A DNA stretch of 64,000 nt from an uncultured beta proteobacterium. GTDB taxonomy: Bacteria > Pseudomonadota > Gammaproteobacteria > Burkholderiales > Burkholderiaceae. Position 1 is the stretch's first letter; each line of letters begins with the position of its first letter. The translations under genes were made by a program, and so were the position numbers. Under the pieces are notes generated by a model. It searched no databases, was not told the origin of the DNA, and worked only from the letters and a program-made list of their open reading frames with translations. The stretch is from the NCBI GenBank assembly GCA_903858445.1, contig CAIOIX010000160.1, forward strand, positions 1-64,000. The letters run 5' to 3'. Positions 27,128 through 35,766 of this stretch are shown in pieces.

Positions 27128-28050
27128 GTGACTTTCTTGGTGGCGGCTGGAGTACCTATATTGCCTTAGTGGCATTGCTTGGTATTTTTTGGTGTATTTG
27201 GTTATTATTTTCTCAACGCAAGGCGAAGGTAGTTCATACGGCTGAAGGTGCTGTAGCAGATACAGGCCATGTTTGGGATGGTGATCTGCGCGAGTTAAAT
27301 AATCCCTTGCCCGGTTGGTGGAAGTGGATGTTCTTGATTTCTTGCTTCTTTGGTTTGATCTATTTAGCTTTGTATCCAGGCTTAGGTTCTTATCCAGGTC
27401 TTTTGGGCTACAGTACTGATGGCGCTTTAATGAGTTCCATGACGACAGCTAATGATGAGTTGAAGCCGGTATACGCTAAATACGTAAAGATGGATGTTGT
27501 GGAGATAGCGGCTGATCCAAAAGCACGTGAAATGGGTCAACGTCTCTTCTTAAATTCTTGTGCGCAGTGTCATGGTTCGGATGCGGGCGGCTCTAAAGGC
27601 TTTCCAAATTTGACGGATGGCGACTGGCTTTATGGTGGTGCTCCAGAGAATATCAAGACGACTATTACCAATGGTCGTGGTGGAGTGATGCCGCCATTTC
27701 CGCAATTGGATAGCAAGCAAATTATTGATGTAGCGAATTATGTTCGCAGCCTCTCTGGATTGCCTGCTGATGACTTAAAAGCAACGCGTGGAGCTGAGAT
27801 ATTTAAAGCCAATTGCGTAGCATGTCACGGTGCAGATGCAAAAGGTAATATTGCTTTGGGCTCCCCTAACTTAACGGATAAGACTTGGTTGTACGGTAGC
27901 TCAGAAGCAACTATTATTGAAACAGTGACTAAAGGTCGTATGGCAATGATGCCTGCTCAAGACAAGGTATTAAGTCCTGAGAAGATTCAGTTATTAACCG
28001 CTTATGTGTGGGGTCTATCTAACAATAAGCCAACACCAGTAGCTAAGTAG
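27124..28050 (+). CDS. ccoP: cbb3-type oxidase diheme subunit III (CcoP)
   Basis: A 308-residue protein with two N-terminal helices (about 9-29 and 64-85, the latter in GWWKWMFLISCFFGLIYLALYPGLG, a CcoP signature). Two cytochrome c domains follow, with CAQCH and CVACH heme sites and downstream methionine ligands (GVMPPFP, AMMPAQ). It accepts electrons from soluble cytochrome c or the bc1 complex. It overlaps ccoQ by 4 bp. Confidence 0.97.
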   Translation: MSDFLGGGWSTYIALVALLGIFWCIWLLFSQRKAKVVHTAEGAVADTGHVWDGDLRELNNPLPGWWKWMFLISCFFGLIYLALYPGLGSYPGLLGYSTDGALMSSMTTANDELKPVYAKYVKMDVVEIAADPKAREMGQRLFLNSCAQCHGSDAGGSKGFPNLTDGDWLYGGAPENIKTTITNGRGGVMPPFPQLDSKQIIDVANYVRSLSGLPADDLKATRGAEIFKANCVACHGADAKGNIALGSPNLTDKTWLYGSSEATIIETVTKGRMAMMPAQDKVLSPEKIQLLTAYVWGLSNNKPTPVAK

Positions 28051-28052
28051 TC

Positions 28053-29507
28053 GTGTCTGATTCGCCAGTTGGGAAGCCTATTCCCATAAACGTTATAGAA
28101 GAATCTCTTTATGAGGTTCGAAGCAAGATTTATCCACGCTCTGTTAGCGGGCTCTTTGCCCGCTGGCGGTTCGTGCTCGTTATCGCTACTCAACTATTGT
28201 TCTATGGCTTGCCATGGTTTAGTTGGAATGACCGTCAAGCGATTCTTTTTGATTTAATTCAGCGAAAGTTCTATATCTTTGGCTTAGTTCTCTGGCCACA
28301 GGATGTGATCTACCTTACGCTCTTGCTGATTCTCTCGGCATTAGCACTCTTTCTCTTCACGGCAGTGGCTGGCCGTCTGTTCTGTGGTTATGCCTGTCCG
28401 CAAACCGTCTATACCGAAATCTTCATGTGGATCGAGCGCAAGATTGAAGGCGATCGATTTGCGCGCATTCGTTTGGATGGTCAGGAGTGGCCTTGGAGTA
28501 TTCGTAAGTGGCGCATCAAAATAACGAAGCATGTGATTTGGCTTTTAGTTGCTTTCTGGACGGGCTTTACTTTCATTGGATATTTCACGCCTATTGAGAC
28601 CTTGGGTGCTGCAATCATGCATCTAGCCCTTGGTCCTTGGCAGTTATTTTGGTTATGTTTCTATAGTTTCGCCACTTGGGGTAACGCGGGCTTCATGCGC
28701 GAGCAAGTTTGCAAATACATGTGTCCGTATGCGCGCTTCCAAAGCGTCATGGTGGATAAAGATACTTTCTTGGTGACTTACGATAAGGTTCGTGGAGAGC
28801 CTAGAGGTAGCCGTAATAAGTCGGCCGATCAGGAGTCTTTAGGTTTAGGTGACTGCGTTGACTGCAGTATTTGTGTGCAGGTTTGCCCAACGGGTATTGA
28901 TATTCGTGATGGGTTGCAATACATGTGCATAGGTTGCGGTGCATGCATCGATGCCTGCGATCAGGTTATGGAAAAAGTGGCTTATCCAAAGGGCCTGATT
29001 CGATACACAACGGAACGAGCCATTGAAGATAAAGAATCCAATCAAAGCGCTATTAAACATATCTTTCGCCCTAGAGTAATTATTTATACAGCCTTTATTA
29101 CGGTTTTAACTGCTGCATTTTTGATTTCACTAGCAACTCGTAATCCATTGCGCGTCGATGTGATGCGTGATCGCGGCGCGTTAGCGCGTGAAGTGGATGG
29201 CGTTCGGATTGAAAATATTTATCGCATCCAAATCATGAATGCCTCCGAGCATGCTATGAAGGTCCACGTGAAAGCCTTGGGCTTAAATAATCTTAAGATC
29301 TTAGATTCACAAGGCAGAGAAGTAAATGAAATTAACGTTGCCCCGGCAAGTAACCAGCTATTACCAATTAAAATTAGCACTACTATTGGAGATAATGAGT
29401 CGGGAAATTATCCGATTCATTTTGACGTATCTGCTGAGGAGATGGTGGGCGATAAACCTGTTATCAGAACCCGTGATGAAAAATCAACTTTTATTATCCC
29501 CCGCTAG
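28053..29507 (+). CDS. ccoG: Cytochrome c oxidase accessory protein CcoG (FixG)
   Basis: A 484-residue polytopic iron-sulfur protein with GTG start at 28053, two bases after the ccoP stop. Membrane helices flank CGYACPQTVYTEIFMWIERKIEG and CKYMCPYARFQ. Two ferredoxin-type cluster motifs follow (CVDCSICVQVCPTG and CIGCGACIDACDQ). A C-terminal beta-sandwich domain (about 380-484) lies in the periplasm. CcoG acts in copper delivery to cbb3 oxidase as a cupric reductase in other bacteria. Confidence 0.95.
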   Translation: MSDSPVGKPIPINVIEESLYEVRSKIYPRSVSGLFARWRFVLVIATQLLFYGLPWFSWNDRQAILFDLIQRKFYIFGLVLWPQDVIYLTLLLILSALALFLFTAVAGRLFCGYACPQTVYTEIFMWIERKIEGDRFARIRLDGQEWPWSIRKWRIKITKHVIWLLVAFWTGFTFIGYFTPIETLGAAIMHLALGPWQLFWLCFYSFATWGNAGFMREQVCKYMCPYARFQSVMVDKDTFLVTYDKVRGEPRGSRNKSADQESLGLGDCVDCSICVQVCPTGIDIRDGLQYMCIGCGACIDACDQVMEKVAYPKGLIRYTTERAIEDKESNQSAIKHIFRPRVIIYTAFITVLTAAFLISLATRNPLRVDVMRDRGALAREVDGVRIENIYRIQIMNASEHAMKVHVKALGLNNLKILDSQGREVNEINVAPASNQLLPIKISTTIGDNESGNYPIHFDVSAEEMVGDKPVIRTRDEKSTFIIPR

Positions 29508-29536
29508 ACTTTAAGGCGGATCTAGGAGAGATGAAT

Positions 29537-29725
29537 ATGACAGAACAACAAGCGATCAAGCCTTGGTGGAAGCAGATGTGGCCATGGTTACTTATTAGTG
29601 GTCCAGCGGTAGCAATCATTGGTTGCGCTATCACTATCTGGTTAGCGGTGAACTTATATGCTGATAAGCCCTTGCATGATGGTGTAGTCAAGCAGGGTCT
29701 TAAGGTTGAACAGGTCGCCAAATGA
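29537..29725 (+). CDS. ccoH: Short CcoH/FixH-like assembly protein
   Basis: A 62-residue single-span protein (KPWWKQMWPWLLISGPAVAIIGCAITIWLAVN, then a DGVVKQGLKVEQ tail). The KPWW...WPWLL...GP start and the YKQG-like KQGL element match short FixH proteins of betaproteobacteria. I chose the ATG at 29537 because AGGAG at 29524-29528 is then 8 b away; the ATG at 29531 is only 2 b away. It lacks most of the periplasmic domain of long FixH. The end overlaps the next gene by 4 bp. Confidence 0.75.
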   Translation: MTEQQAIKPWWKQMWPWLLISGPAVAIIGCAITIWLAVNLYADKPLHDGVVKQGLKVEQVAK

Positions 29726-29985
29726 AGTACCGTCTCCTGATTTGGATTATGTGGCCATCTTTTTTAGTGTCTGGTCTGGCAGAAGGCTTGTTATTTAGCA
29801 TCGTCCATCCCTCCGAGCTTTTATTCTTTGGCCATCACCCTGATATTTCTGATGAGGGTATTTACACTCTTGGGTTTTTTATCATCTGGATGTTTTGCTC
29901 ATTCTCGAGCGCCTTAACTGCCTATATCCTGCCGGGCATAGAAGGATCGTCAGATGGCAAGTCAGCAGACCACGGTCTACTCTAA
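29722..29985 (+). CDS. Small membrane protein at the end of the cco operon
   Basis: An 87-residue protein with two hydrophobic helices (about 6-28 and 48-70), starting by 4-bp overlap with ccoH. The segment between them (VHPSELLFFGHHPDISDEGIYT) contains a His pair. No family recognised. Coupling to ccoH suggests a role in oxidase assembly or membrane function. It converges on fnr with a 4-bp overlap of coding ends. Confidence 0.75.
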   Translation: MKYRLLIWIMWPSFLVSGLAEGLLFSIVHPSELLFFGHHPDISDEGIYTLGFFIIWMFCSFSSALTAYILPGIEGSSDGKSADHGLL

Positions 29986-30755
29986 GTCTTTTTAAGTTGA
30001 GCTTCTGGACTACAGGCGCCGCTACTTCGATCGGGATTTGGAACGCCAGCTAATTCATAAAGCCCGTTCATGTCAATCAACTTAATATGGCGCTGCTTTA
30101 TTTGAATTAAGCCAGATTCAGAAAACCGAGATAGCATCCGACTCACCGTTTCAATCTGAATACCTAAGTAGCTACCTATTTCTACGCGACTCATGCGCAA
30201 GTCAAATTCATTATTGAGGTAGCCGCGTGCTGCTAAGCGTTGCGATAGGTTCAAAAGGAAGGAGGCTAGGCGCTCTTCAGCACGCATGGTTCCCAGGGAA
30301 AGTAGATGGCGTTGATCTTGAGTGAGTTCTCGACTCATGATTTTATGAAACTGCTGCTGTAGGGCTGGAATCTGTTGCGCTAAGTCTTCGAAGGCTTCAT
30401 AGCGAATGATGCAAACTTCACTTTCCTCTAATGCGATCGCATCCGATTGATAGCGACCATTACCAATGCCATCTAAACCCAAGATTTCACCAGGTAGATG
30501 AAAACCAATGACTTGTTGGCGACCATCCTGAAGGCAGTATTCCGTTTTAAGGGTGCCAAAACGAACGCTATAGACTGATCCGAGTGGATCGCCATGGCGA
30601 TAGAGGCTTTCACCTTTTTGCAGATGAACCCTTTCTTTGACTAGCGCATCAATTCTGCTGACATCACTAGAACTAAGTCCAACGGGAAGGCAAAATTGCC
30701 CTAAAACGCAAACCGAGCATTTACTGTTGGGGGAGTCTGAGGTGGTGTAATTCAT
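29982..30755 (-). CDS. fnr: Oxygen-sensing transcriptional regulator Fnr
   Basis: A 257-residue CRP/FNR-family protein. N-terminal cysteines (KCSVCVLGQFCLP) plus the internal one in ESEVCIIRYE give the four 4Fe-4S ligands of Fnr. A cyclic-nucleotide-like sensor domain and dimer helix follow, then the helix-turn-helix SRVEIGSYLGIQIETVSRMLSRFSESG; the E..SR contact residues are those of Fnr, predicting TTGAT half-sites. Two such perfect sites occur in this window (9264 and 24728). It is transcribed toward the cco operon. Confidence 0.96.
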   Translation of the reverse strand: MNYTTSDSPNSKCSVCVLGQFCLPVGLSSSDVSRIDALVKERVHLQKGESLYRHGDPLGSVYSVRFGTLKTEYCLQDGRQQVIGFHLPGEILGLDGIGNGRYQSDAIALEESEVCIIRYEAFEDLAQQIPALQQQFHKIMSRELTQDQRHLLSLGTMRAEERLASFLLNLSQRLAARGYLNNEFDLRMSRVEIGSYLGIQIETVSRMLSRFSESGLIQIKQRHIKLIDMNGLYELAGVPNPDRSSGACSPEAQLKKT

Positions 30756-30832
30756 ATTAGATGTAATTATGAGACCAGTTTATTCTATTGAGGTGAAACC
30801 CCAGTCTTTTCTTCCTCTTTTAGGGTGCCTCA

Positions 30833-31552
30833 ATGCTCACCACTAGCCTTTTCCTGGCCATTTTTTTAGGCTCACTGGTAAGTGGTTGGCATTGCGCCTT
30901 GATGTGTGGCGGTATAGCCGCTGCAATCGAGCGCCCAGTACTGGTTTCAGCCCCCCTTAAAAGTAAATCAGAGCTCTTATTCCTGCAATTAATAATGCAC
31001 TTAGGGCGTTTAACGACCTATATGCTGCTAGGCGCCTTAGCTGCCTGGTTGGGGGCGGCGGTATGGCAGCAGAACCTTATACCCCTCCAGCGGCCTCTAT
31101 TTGCCTTTACGGCTGGAATCTTGATCTGGATGGGGCTACGCTTGCTCTGGAGAGGTAAGAGCGGTCAGCTCGCTCCAGGAAGGTGGTTTGGAGCCAAAAT
31201 TGCAGCCTATTGGGCGCGGTACTTTGGACAAATGGCTAGTCGTCCCTCTCGGTGGTTTAGTGGGATGCTGTGGGGTCTCGTTCCATGTGCTCTGGTTTAT
31301 AGCGTTTTACCCTTGGCTTTTTTATCGGGGGATGTGTTGACGGGTGCGGCTTTGATGTTGGCTTTTGGCTTGGGTACTTTGCCCAACCTGTTATTAATTT
31401 CAAAGTTTTCGGCTGCCTTGACGCAGTTTGGGCACTACGCTTGGGTGCGATATTTGTCTGCTGCCCTGTTTTTTACCGCGGGAGGATTTGGCCTCTATAG
31501 AGCTTGGGTTTTACCTGAGGCGTTATTAAAAGGTGGTTTTTGTTTTTCTTAG
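30833..31552 (+). CDS. TauE/SafE-like (HCxxMCGG) membrane protein of the cco locus
   Basis: A 239-residue polytopic protein with the motif WHCALMCGGIAAAIERP near the N-terminus and about six helices. Proteins of this type are annotated sulfite exporter TauE/SafE and often occur beside cbb3 oxidase genes, where a copper or cofactor role is suspected. It diverges from fnr (77 bp gap) and its stop overlaps the SulP gene end by 4 bp. Function inferred only from context. Confidence 0.8.
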   Translation: MLTTSLFLAIFLGSLVSGWHCALMCGGIAAAIERPVLVSAPLKSKSELLFLQLIMHLGRLTTYMLLGALAAWLGAAVWQQNLIPLQRPLFAFTAGILIWMGLRLLWRGKSGQLAPGRWFGAKIAAYWARYFGQMASRPSRWFSGMLWGLVPCALVYSVLPLAFLSGDVLTGAALMLAFGLGTLPNLLLISKFSAALTQFGHYAWVRYLSAALFFTAGGFGLYRAWVLPEALLKGGFCFS

Positions 31553-33180
31553 ACTGCTTTGGTCGCCGCCTGAATACCTGAATTGAGATCGGGATATTGG
31601 CAATCCATATTAAGCATTTCCAATAAGCCACTCCGCTCTGCGACATCACGTGGCTGGTGAGTTAGGCCACAAAGAATCAGTTTCACGCCAACGGTATCGC
31701 ATTGATGCTTCAACTCCATGATGGTATCCATGCCGGATGCATCAACGTAAATCACATTTTTTAAATCCAGAATCAAGGTTTGGCTTGGTAAATTCTTCTC
31801 AATACTTTCTAGAAGTTGTACTGCGCCAAAAAAGATTGCGCCGTAGATTCGGTAAGCATCAATTTTCCCAGCTTGATTTTCTAAGGCCGGGAAATCTTTG
31901 AGATCAGCAGTCTCACAGCGAGACAAGCTCGAAATTCGGTAGATGAAAGTAATGAATGCTAGCAGTAGACCAATCTCAACTGCTACCGTTAAATCTAGGA
32001 TGATCGTTAATGCGAAGACACTCAACATGGTTAGTCGATAGGCTAGGCGAAATTGCTTCAGATCAACAAACTTTTTCCACTCCCCCATATTCCATGCCAC
32101 ATACATCAGAATGGCAGCAAGACTAGCCAAGGGTACATTCTTAGCAAGGGGTGCGGCAAATAAAATGATCAGAATAAGAGTTAGTACGTGAATAATCCCT
32201 GCAATTGGGGTGTTGCCTCCACTTTGTACGTTGGTTACCGTTCTGGCAATCGTGCCGGTAGCCGGCATGCCACCAAAGAAGGGGGTGACTATATTGGCGA
32301 TGCCTTGAGCCATGAGTTCTTGGTTGGGATGATGGCGATCATGAATGATGCTGTCAGCCACTCTAGCGCAAAGTAGAGATTCAATTGAGCCAAGGAGCGC
32401 CAGCGTAAGTGCGGGCATGATCATAAACTGCGCAGTATCCCAGCTGATCGATAGCCATTCAAAATGGGGTAGGCCAGAAGGGATGCCGCCAAAACGACTG
32501 CCAATCGTATCTACAGGAAGGTTCAGAATTGAAGTCATGACGGTAGCCAAAACCATTGCCACAACTGTGCCAGGTAGATGGCTGAGCCACCCTAGACGGC
32601 TTTGAAAATGTCTCCAGCCAATCAGTAAGGACAAGCTACCCATTGCAAGCATCAATGCTGTAGGGTTGGCCGTATCAGCTGCTGCATAGAGCGCTTGAAT
32701 ACTGCCAAAAAAATTGGCCGGCATTTTAGGAATAGCCAAACCAAAAAAATCTTTTATCTGAGAAAGACCAATCAGAAAAGCAATGCCATTAGTAAAGCCA
32801 ATAATGACTGCGATCGGAATGAAGCGGACTAGTGTCCCCATACGCAGGAGTCCCATCACAAGCAGGAATACTCCTGACATTGCAGTGGCTAGCAATAAAT
32901 TAGCCACGCCATAGCGGTCGACAATACCGTACACAATCACTATGAACGCGCCAGCAGGACCGCCAATTTGTACCCGGCTGCCGCCCAGTAGAGAAATGAG
33001 TCCACCCGCAATAATCGCAGTGAAGATACCCGCCTCTGGTTTGAGTCCGCTCGCGATTGCAAATGCCATTGCTAGCGGTAGAGCAACTACACCAACCGTA
33101 AGGCCCGCTAGGACGTCCTTGGTAAAAAGAGAGCGGTTATAACCCTTGAAGCAACTTAGAATTTTTGGCTCAAAGATCAT
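31549..33180 (-). CDS. SulP-family anion transporter with STAS domain
   Basis: A 543-residue protein. The N-terminal membrane region starts with DVLAGLTVGVVALPLAMAFAIASGLKPEAGIFTAIIAGG, the SulP signature, and holds about 10-14 helices. The C-terminal STAS domain (about residues 435-540) includes LILDLKNVIYVDASGMDTIMEL. Family members carry sulfate, bicarbonate or dicarboxylates; the substrate cannot be decided here. No carbonic anhydrase gene adjoins it. Confidence 0.93.
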   Translation of the reverse strand: MIFEPKILSCFKGYNRSLFTKDVLAGLTVGVVALPLAMAFAIASGLKPEAGIFTAIIAGGLISLLGGSRVQIGGPAGAFIVIVYGIVDRYGVANLLLATAMSGVFLLVMGLLRMGTLVRFIPIAVIIGFTNGIAFLIGLSQIKDFFGLAIPKMPANFFGSIQALYAAADTANPTALMLAMGSLSLLIGWRHFQSRLGWLSHLPGTVVAMVLATVMTSILNLPVDTIGSRFGGIPSGLPHFEWLSISWDTAQFMIMPALTLALLGSIESLLCARVADSIIHDRHHPNQELMAQGIANIVTPFFGGMPATGTIARTVTNVQSGGNTPIAGIIHVLTLILIILFAAPLAKNVPLASLAAILMYVAWNMGEWKKFVDLKQFRLAYRLTMLSVFALTIILDLTVAVEIGLLLAFITFIYRISSLSRCETADLKDFPALENQAGKIDAYRIYGAIFFGAVQLLESIEKNLPSQTLILDLKNVIYVDASGMDTIMELKHQCDTVGVKLILCGLTHQPRDVAERSGLLEMLNMDCQYPDLNSGIQAATKAV

Positions 33181-33199
33181 CTAGAGATTGTCTGCTAAT

Positions 33200-33601
33200 T
33201 TAGGGGGTGCGATTACCTACCCAGTAAGCCAGAGTAGAGGCAATGGCAGTGATCAGGCTTCCCCATGCGATATCAATCAATGCCAGGCGAGTTGGAAAAT
33301 CTCTGATAACGGCTAAGTTGGTGAGGTCGTAAGTCATATAGCAAAACAGGCCAAAAAGGGCTCCATACTGCAGTGCATAAATCCAAGATTGTTTTGATAT
33401 GGCCGGAATGACGACAAAGATACAGGCGCCAAGAGCGTAAAGCAGGTAGAAACCTAGGCCAACCCAAAGCTTTGGCTCGCTAGCCATCAGATCGCCCATT
33501 TCATCGCGATAGAGGTTTTTGGCGACCCCTAACAGCCAGATCAAATCAATGGCGACTAGGCTTAATAGAAATGTTAGATAGACTAATAAATACCGGAGCA
33601 A
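33200..33601 (-). CDS. DUF2177-family membrane protein
   Basis: A 133-residue protein with four hydrophobic helices. MLRYLLVYLTFLLSLVAIDLIWLLGVAKNLY and LFCYMTYDLTNLAVIRDFPTRLALIDIAWGS match the DUF2177 pattern of conserved polar residues inside helices. Function unknown. It lies upstream of the SulP gene on the same strand with a 19-bp gap and may share its transcript. Confidence 0.85.
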   Translation of the reverse strand: MLRYLLVYLTFLLSLVAIDLIWLLGVAKNLYRDEMGDLMASEPKLWVGLGFYLLYALGACIFVVIPAISKQSWIYALQYGALFGLFCYMTYDLTNLAVIRDFPTRLALIDIAWGSLITAIASTLAYWVGNRTP

Positions 33602-33626
33602 TTTTGACCCTTTATACCTTTGCAGC

Positions 33627-33656
33627 TTGATTAAGTATTATGATCGAAAGTATGAT
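33627..33656 (+). promoter_or_regulatory. Putative promoter of the universal stress protein gene
   Basis: TTGATT (33627-33632), an 18-base spacer and TATGAT (33651-33656) lie 29 b before the ATG at 33685. An AAAGGGAG ribosome binding site follows. Only half of an FNR-type palindrome is seen, so FNR control is not supported. Confidence 0.35.
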
Positions 33657-33684
33657 GAAGTAGTTCAATTTAAAGGGAGTTGAT

Positions 33685-34122
33685 ATGTTTAAGCATTTAT
33701 TGGTGCCTGTAGATGGTTCTGACGTCAGTAAAAAATCTTTAAAAAAGGTCGCTGAACTCGCTCAGGCTGATGGTGCTGCCGTGACCTTGGTATATGTTTC
33801 TGATCCAGCGCCACCGATGGTCTATTCAGATAGCACTATGGGTTATGGCATTAGCGCAAAAGAGCACACTAAGGCATGTGATGCCTATGCAGCGGATGTC
33901 TTTAAAAAAGCCCAAACACAGCTTGGTACAGTAAAAGCAAAGACGCTGCACATGAAGACTTCCAATTTGGCTGAAGGTATTTTGGATGCAGCCAAGAAAG
34001 CAAAAGTAGATGTGATCGTCATGGCTTCACATAAGCGCACTGGCATTAAGAGCATATTGCTCGGTAGCGAAACTCATGAAGTGATCGTGCATTCTAAATT
34101 GCCGGTTTTAGTGCTCGGTTAA
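33685..34122 (+). CDS. Universal stress protein (UspA family)
   Basis: A 145-residue single-domain Usp. It starts FKHLLVPVDGSDVSKKSLKKVAELA and has the nucleotide-binding pattern VIVMASHKRTGIKSILLGSETHEVIVHSKLPVLVLG (G-2x-G-9x-G-S/T type, here KRTGIKSILLGSETHEV). It is a cytoplasmic ATP-binding stress protein of unknown specific role. It is monocistronic, with its own promoter-like sequence and terminator. Confidence 0.93.
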   Translation: MFKHLLVPVDGSDVSKKSLKKVAELAQADGAAVTLVYVSDPAPPMVYSDSTMGYGISAKEHTKACDAYAADVFKKAQTQLGTVKAKTLHMKTSNLAEGILDAAKKAKVDVIVMASHKRTGIKSILLGSETHEVIVHSKLPVLVLG

Positions 34123-34141
34123 TTTCCACTCTGCATCAATA

Positions 34142-34171
34142 AAATAGGGTCTATTAGGACCCTATTTTTTT
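34142..34171 (+). terminator. Rho-independent terminator after usp
   Basis: AATAGGGTC and GACCCTATT pair perfectly around TATTAG and are followed by TTTTT. An A-rich stretch precedes the hairpin, so it may also work for the convergent M23 peptidase gene. Confidence 0.85.
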
Positions 34172-34204
34172 ACCTATTAATTACCAAGTATGGCCTAGGT
34201 TGTA

Positions 34205-35671
34205 TTAAAGCTTAGGCGGGCTTCCTAGAAGTAGAATTTCTCGAGTGAGCTGGCCACTCTCGTTATCGCGCATTGACCATAAATCTAATTGCATACGAGG
34301 GGAGTAGGGGTCTACATAAACACCATCTTTTCTAAGTTCAAAGTGAAGGTGCGGACCTGTAGATCTACCGGTCGTTCCTACATAACCAATCTCAAGACCA
34401 CGACGAACCTCATTGCCTAAATCTAGTTCAACGTTGTAATTGCTGAGGTGTGCGTAATATGTTCGGTAGCCACCATCATGCTCAAGGATGATGAGGTTAC
34501 CAAAGGCTCCACTAAAACCAATATGAACCACTTTGCCATTCGCTACGCTAAATACTGGAGTGCCTATGGGGGCAGCATAATCAACACCCATATGGGCGCG
34601 GTAGCGTTGTTTAGGTCCAGTTGCAGGCGCTGTAGCATTGGTATTGGCGGTAATTTTTATGGGTTTTTTACTGCGGGATACTGGAACGTTACCGACTCCG
34701 CGAGAGATGCGCCGATAGCTCAGGGGATTTGTCCAGAAGGCACGCTCAATAGCCTCTCCACCGCCAGTAAAGAAGCCGCCTGGAATATCGTCACGTTCCA
34801 ACCAGAATGCGCTAGCAAAGATCTCCTTATTGCTAGGGTCAAGAATTTCAGCAGCCCAAATTTGAGCCCAATGATCGCGATCTCCGAAATCCACCAGCAG
34901 TCGAACGACGCTGTTAGTATTTTCTAATGAGTTACTTTCTTCGGGGTAGATTTGCTTGATAAGTGAATTGAGCTCCCAAACAAGCTCAACAGGTAATTTG
35001 TCGCCGACTTTACGTGGGTCATATAAGACATCCCTCAAGGGGAGTTCAATTTCGGTATAGCGTTTAGATTCATCGCGCAGGTAATCTTGTTGGATCAAGA
35101 AGCCCCCTGCAGCCGATGGAGTGAATGTCCAAATCTCTGTTTTGCTATCTTGAATTGGACCATTCATGATGCTTAGTGAATCAAAGCGATTTCGATTTCC
35201 CAGTGCAATTGCGTAGGGAATGCAATTGCCACGCATGCGATCAAAGAAACCCTTAGTTTGATTCTTAAAGAACTCAGAAAATTGGGGGTTATCGATACCC
35301 AAGTTAGAAGGCAGATTGCTTTCAGTAAAGCTACGGCGATAGCAACCGCGTAGTACTCGGTAATCCAGATTTCCGACTGTATCTGCCACGAGTTCACTGG
35401 CATCTTTGCGTTTGAAGAGTTCGGGATCCAGGCTATTAGCATTAGATAATTTTCTAGCGCCTGAATCTTTAAAGCCAACCGACTTGCTAGCCTGAATGCT
35501 GACTCGCTGACGAATTTGAGGCGTCTTTTTAACGGCTGGCTTGTTCGTTTGAGCTTGGCTTGTCCCAATGGGCGCTATGCCCAACGATTGGATTGCTACA
35601 CAGAATGAGATGCCGATGAATAGCCATTTTCCTCTGGCGAGGAGTTTGCGGTGGTTCACATGTATTTTCAC
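34205..35671 (-). CDS. M23-family metallopeptidase (LytM domain), exported
   Basis: A 488-residue protein from a GTG start, with an N-terminal signal (ending near GTSQAQ). After a low-complexity basic stretch and an OapA/LysM-like middle region, the C-terminal LytM domain shows zinc ligands H and D in RAHMGVDYAAPIGTPV and HLH in STGPHLHFELRKDG. Such enzymes cut peptidoglycan cross-bridges or act as division regulators. No ribosome binding site precedes the GTG, so the start is less certain than the rest. Confidence 0.9.
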   Translation of the reverse strand: MKIHVNHRKLLARGKWLFIGISFCVAIQSLGIAPIGTSQAQTNKPAVKKTPQIRQRVSIQASKSVGFKDSGARKLSNANSLDPELFKRKDASELVADTVGNLDYRVLRGCYRRSFTESNLPSNLGIDNPQFSEFFKNQTKGFFDRMRGNCIPYAIALGNRNRFDSLSIMNGPIQDSKTEIWTFTPSAAGGFLIQQDYLRDESKRYTEIELPLRDVLYDPRKVGDKLPVELVWELNSLIKQIYPEESNSLENTNSVVRLLVDFGDRDHWAQIWAAEILDPSNKEIFASAFWLERDDIPGGFFTGGGEAIERAFWTNPLSYRRISRGVGNVPVSRSKKPIKITANTNATAPATGPKQRYRAHMGVDYAAPIGTPVFSVANGKVVHIGFSGAFGNLIILEHDGGYRTYYAHLSNYNVELDLGNEVRRGLEIGYVGTTGRSTGPHLHFELRKDGVYVDPYSPRMQLDLWSMRDNESGQLTREILLLGSPPKL

Positions 35672-35766
35672 TGACTAATTATCTAATAATGTGAGTCCCA
35701 CCCCAAATATTGATGCTGTGTCGCAGCAATTTGACCTACATCCCTTGGGTGTATTGCGCGAACGGC

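Noticed and set aside
33602-33684. FNR box before the universal stress protein gene
   Set aside because: Only a single TTGAT half-site is present; the partner ATCAA is missing at the required spacing.
34448-34927. 159-residue plus-strand ORF opposite the M23 peptidase gene
   Set aside because: It is a shadow of a gene with clear LytM motifs, and shows no start signal or recognisable fold.
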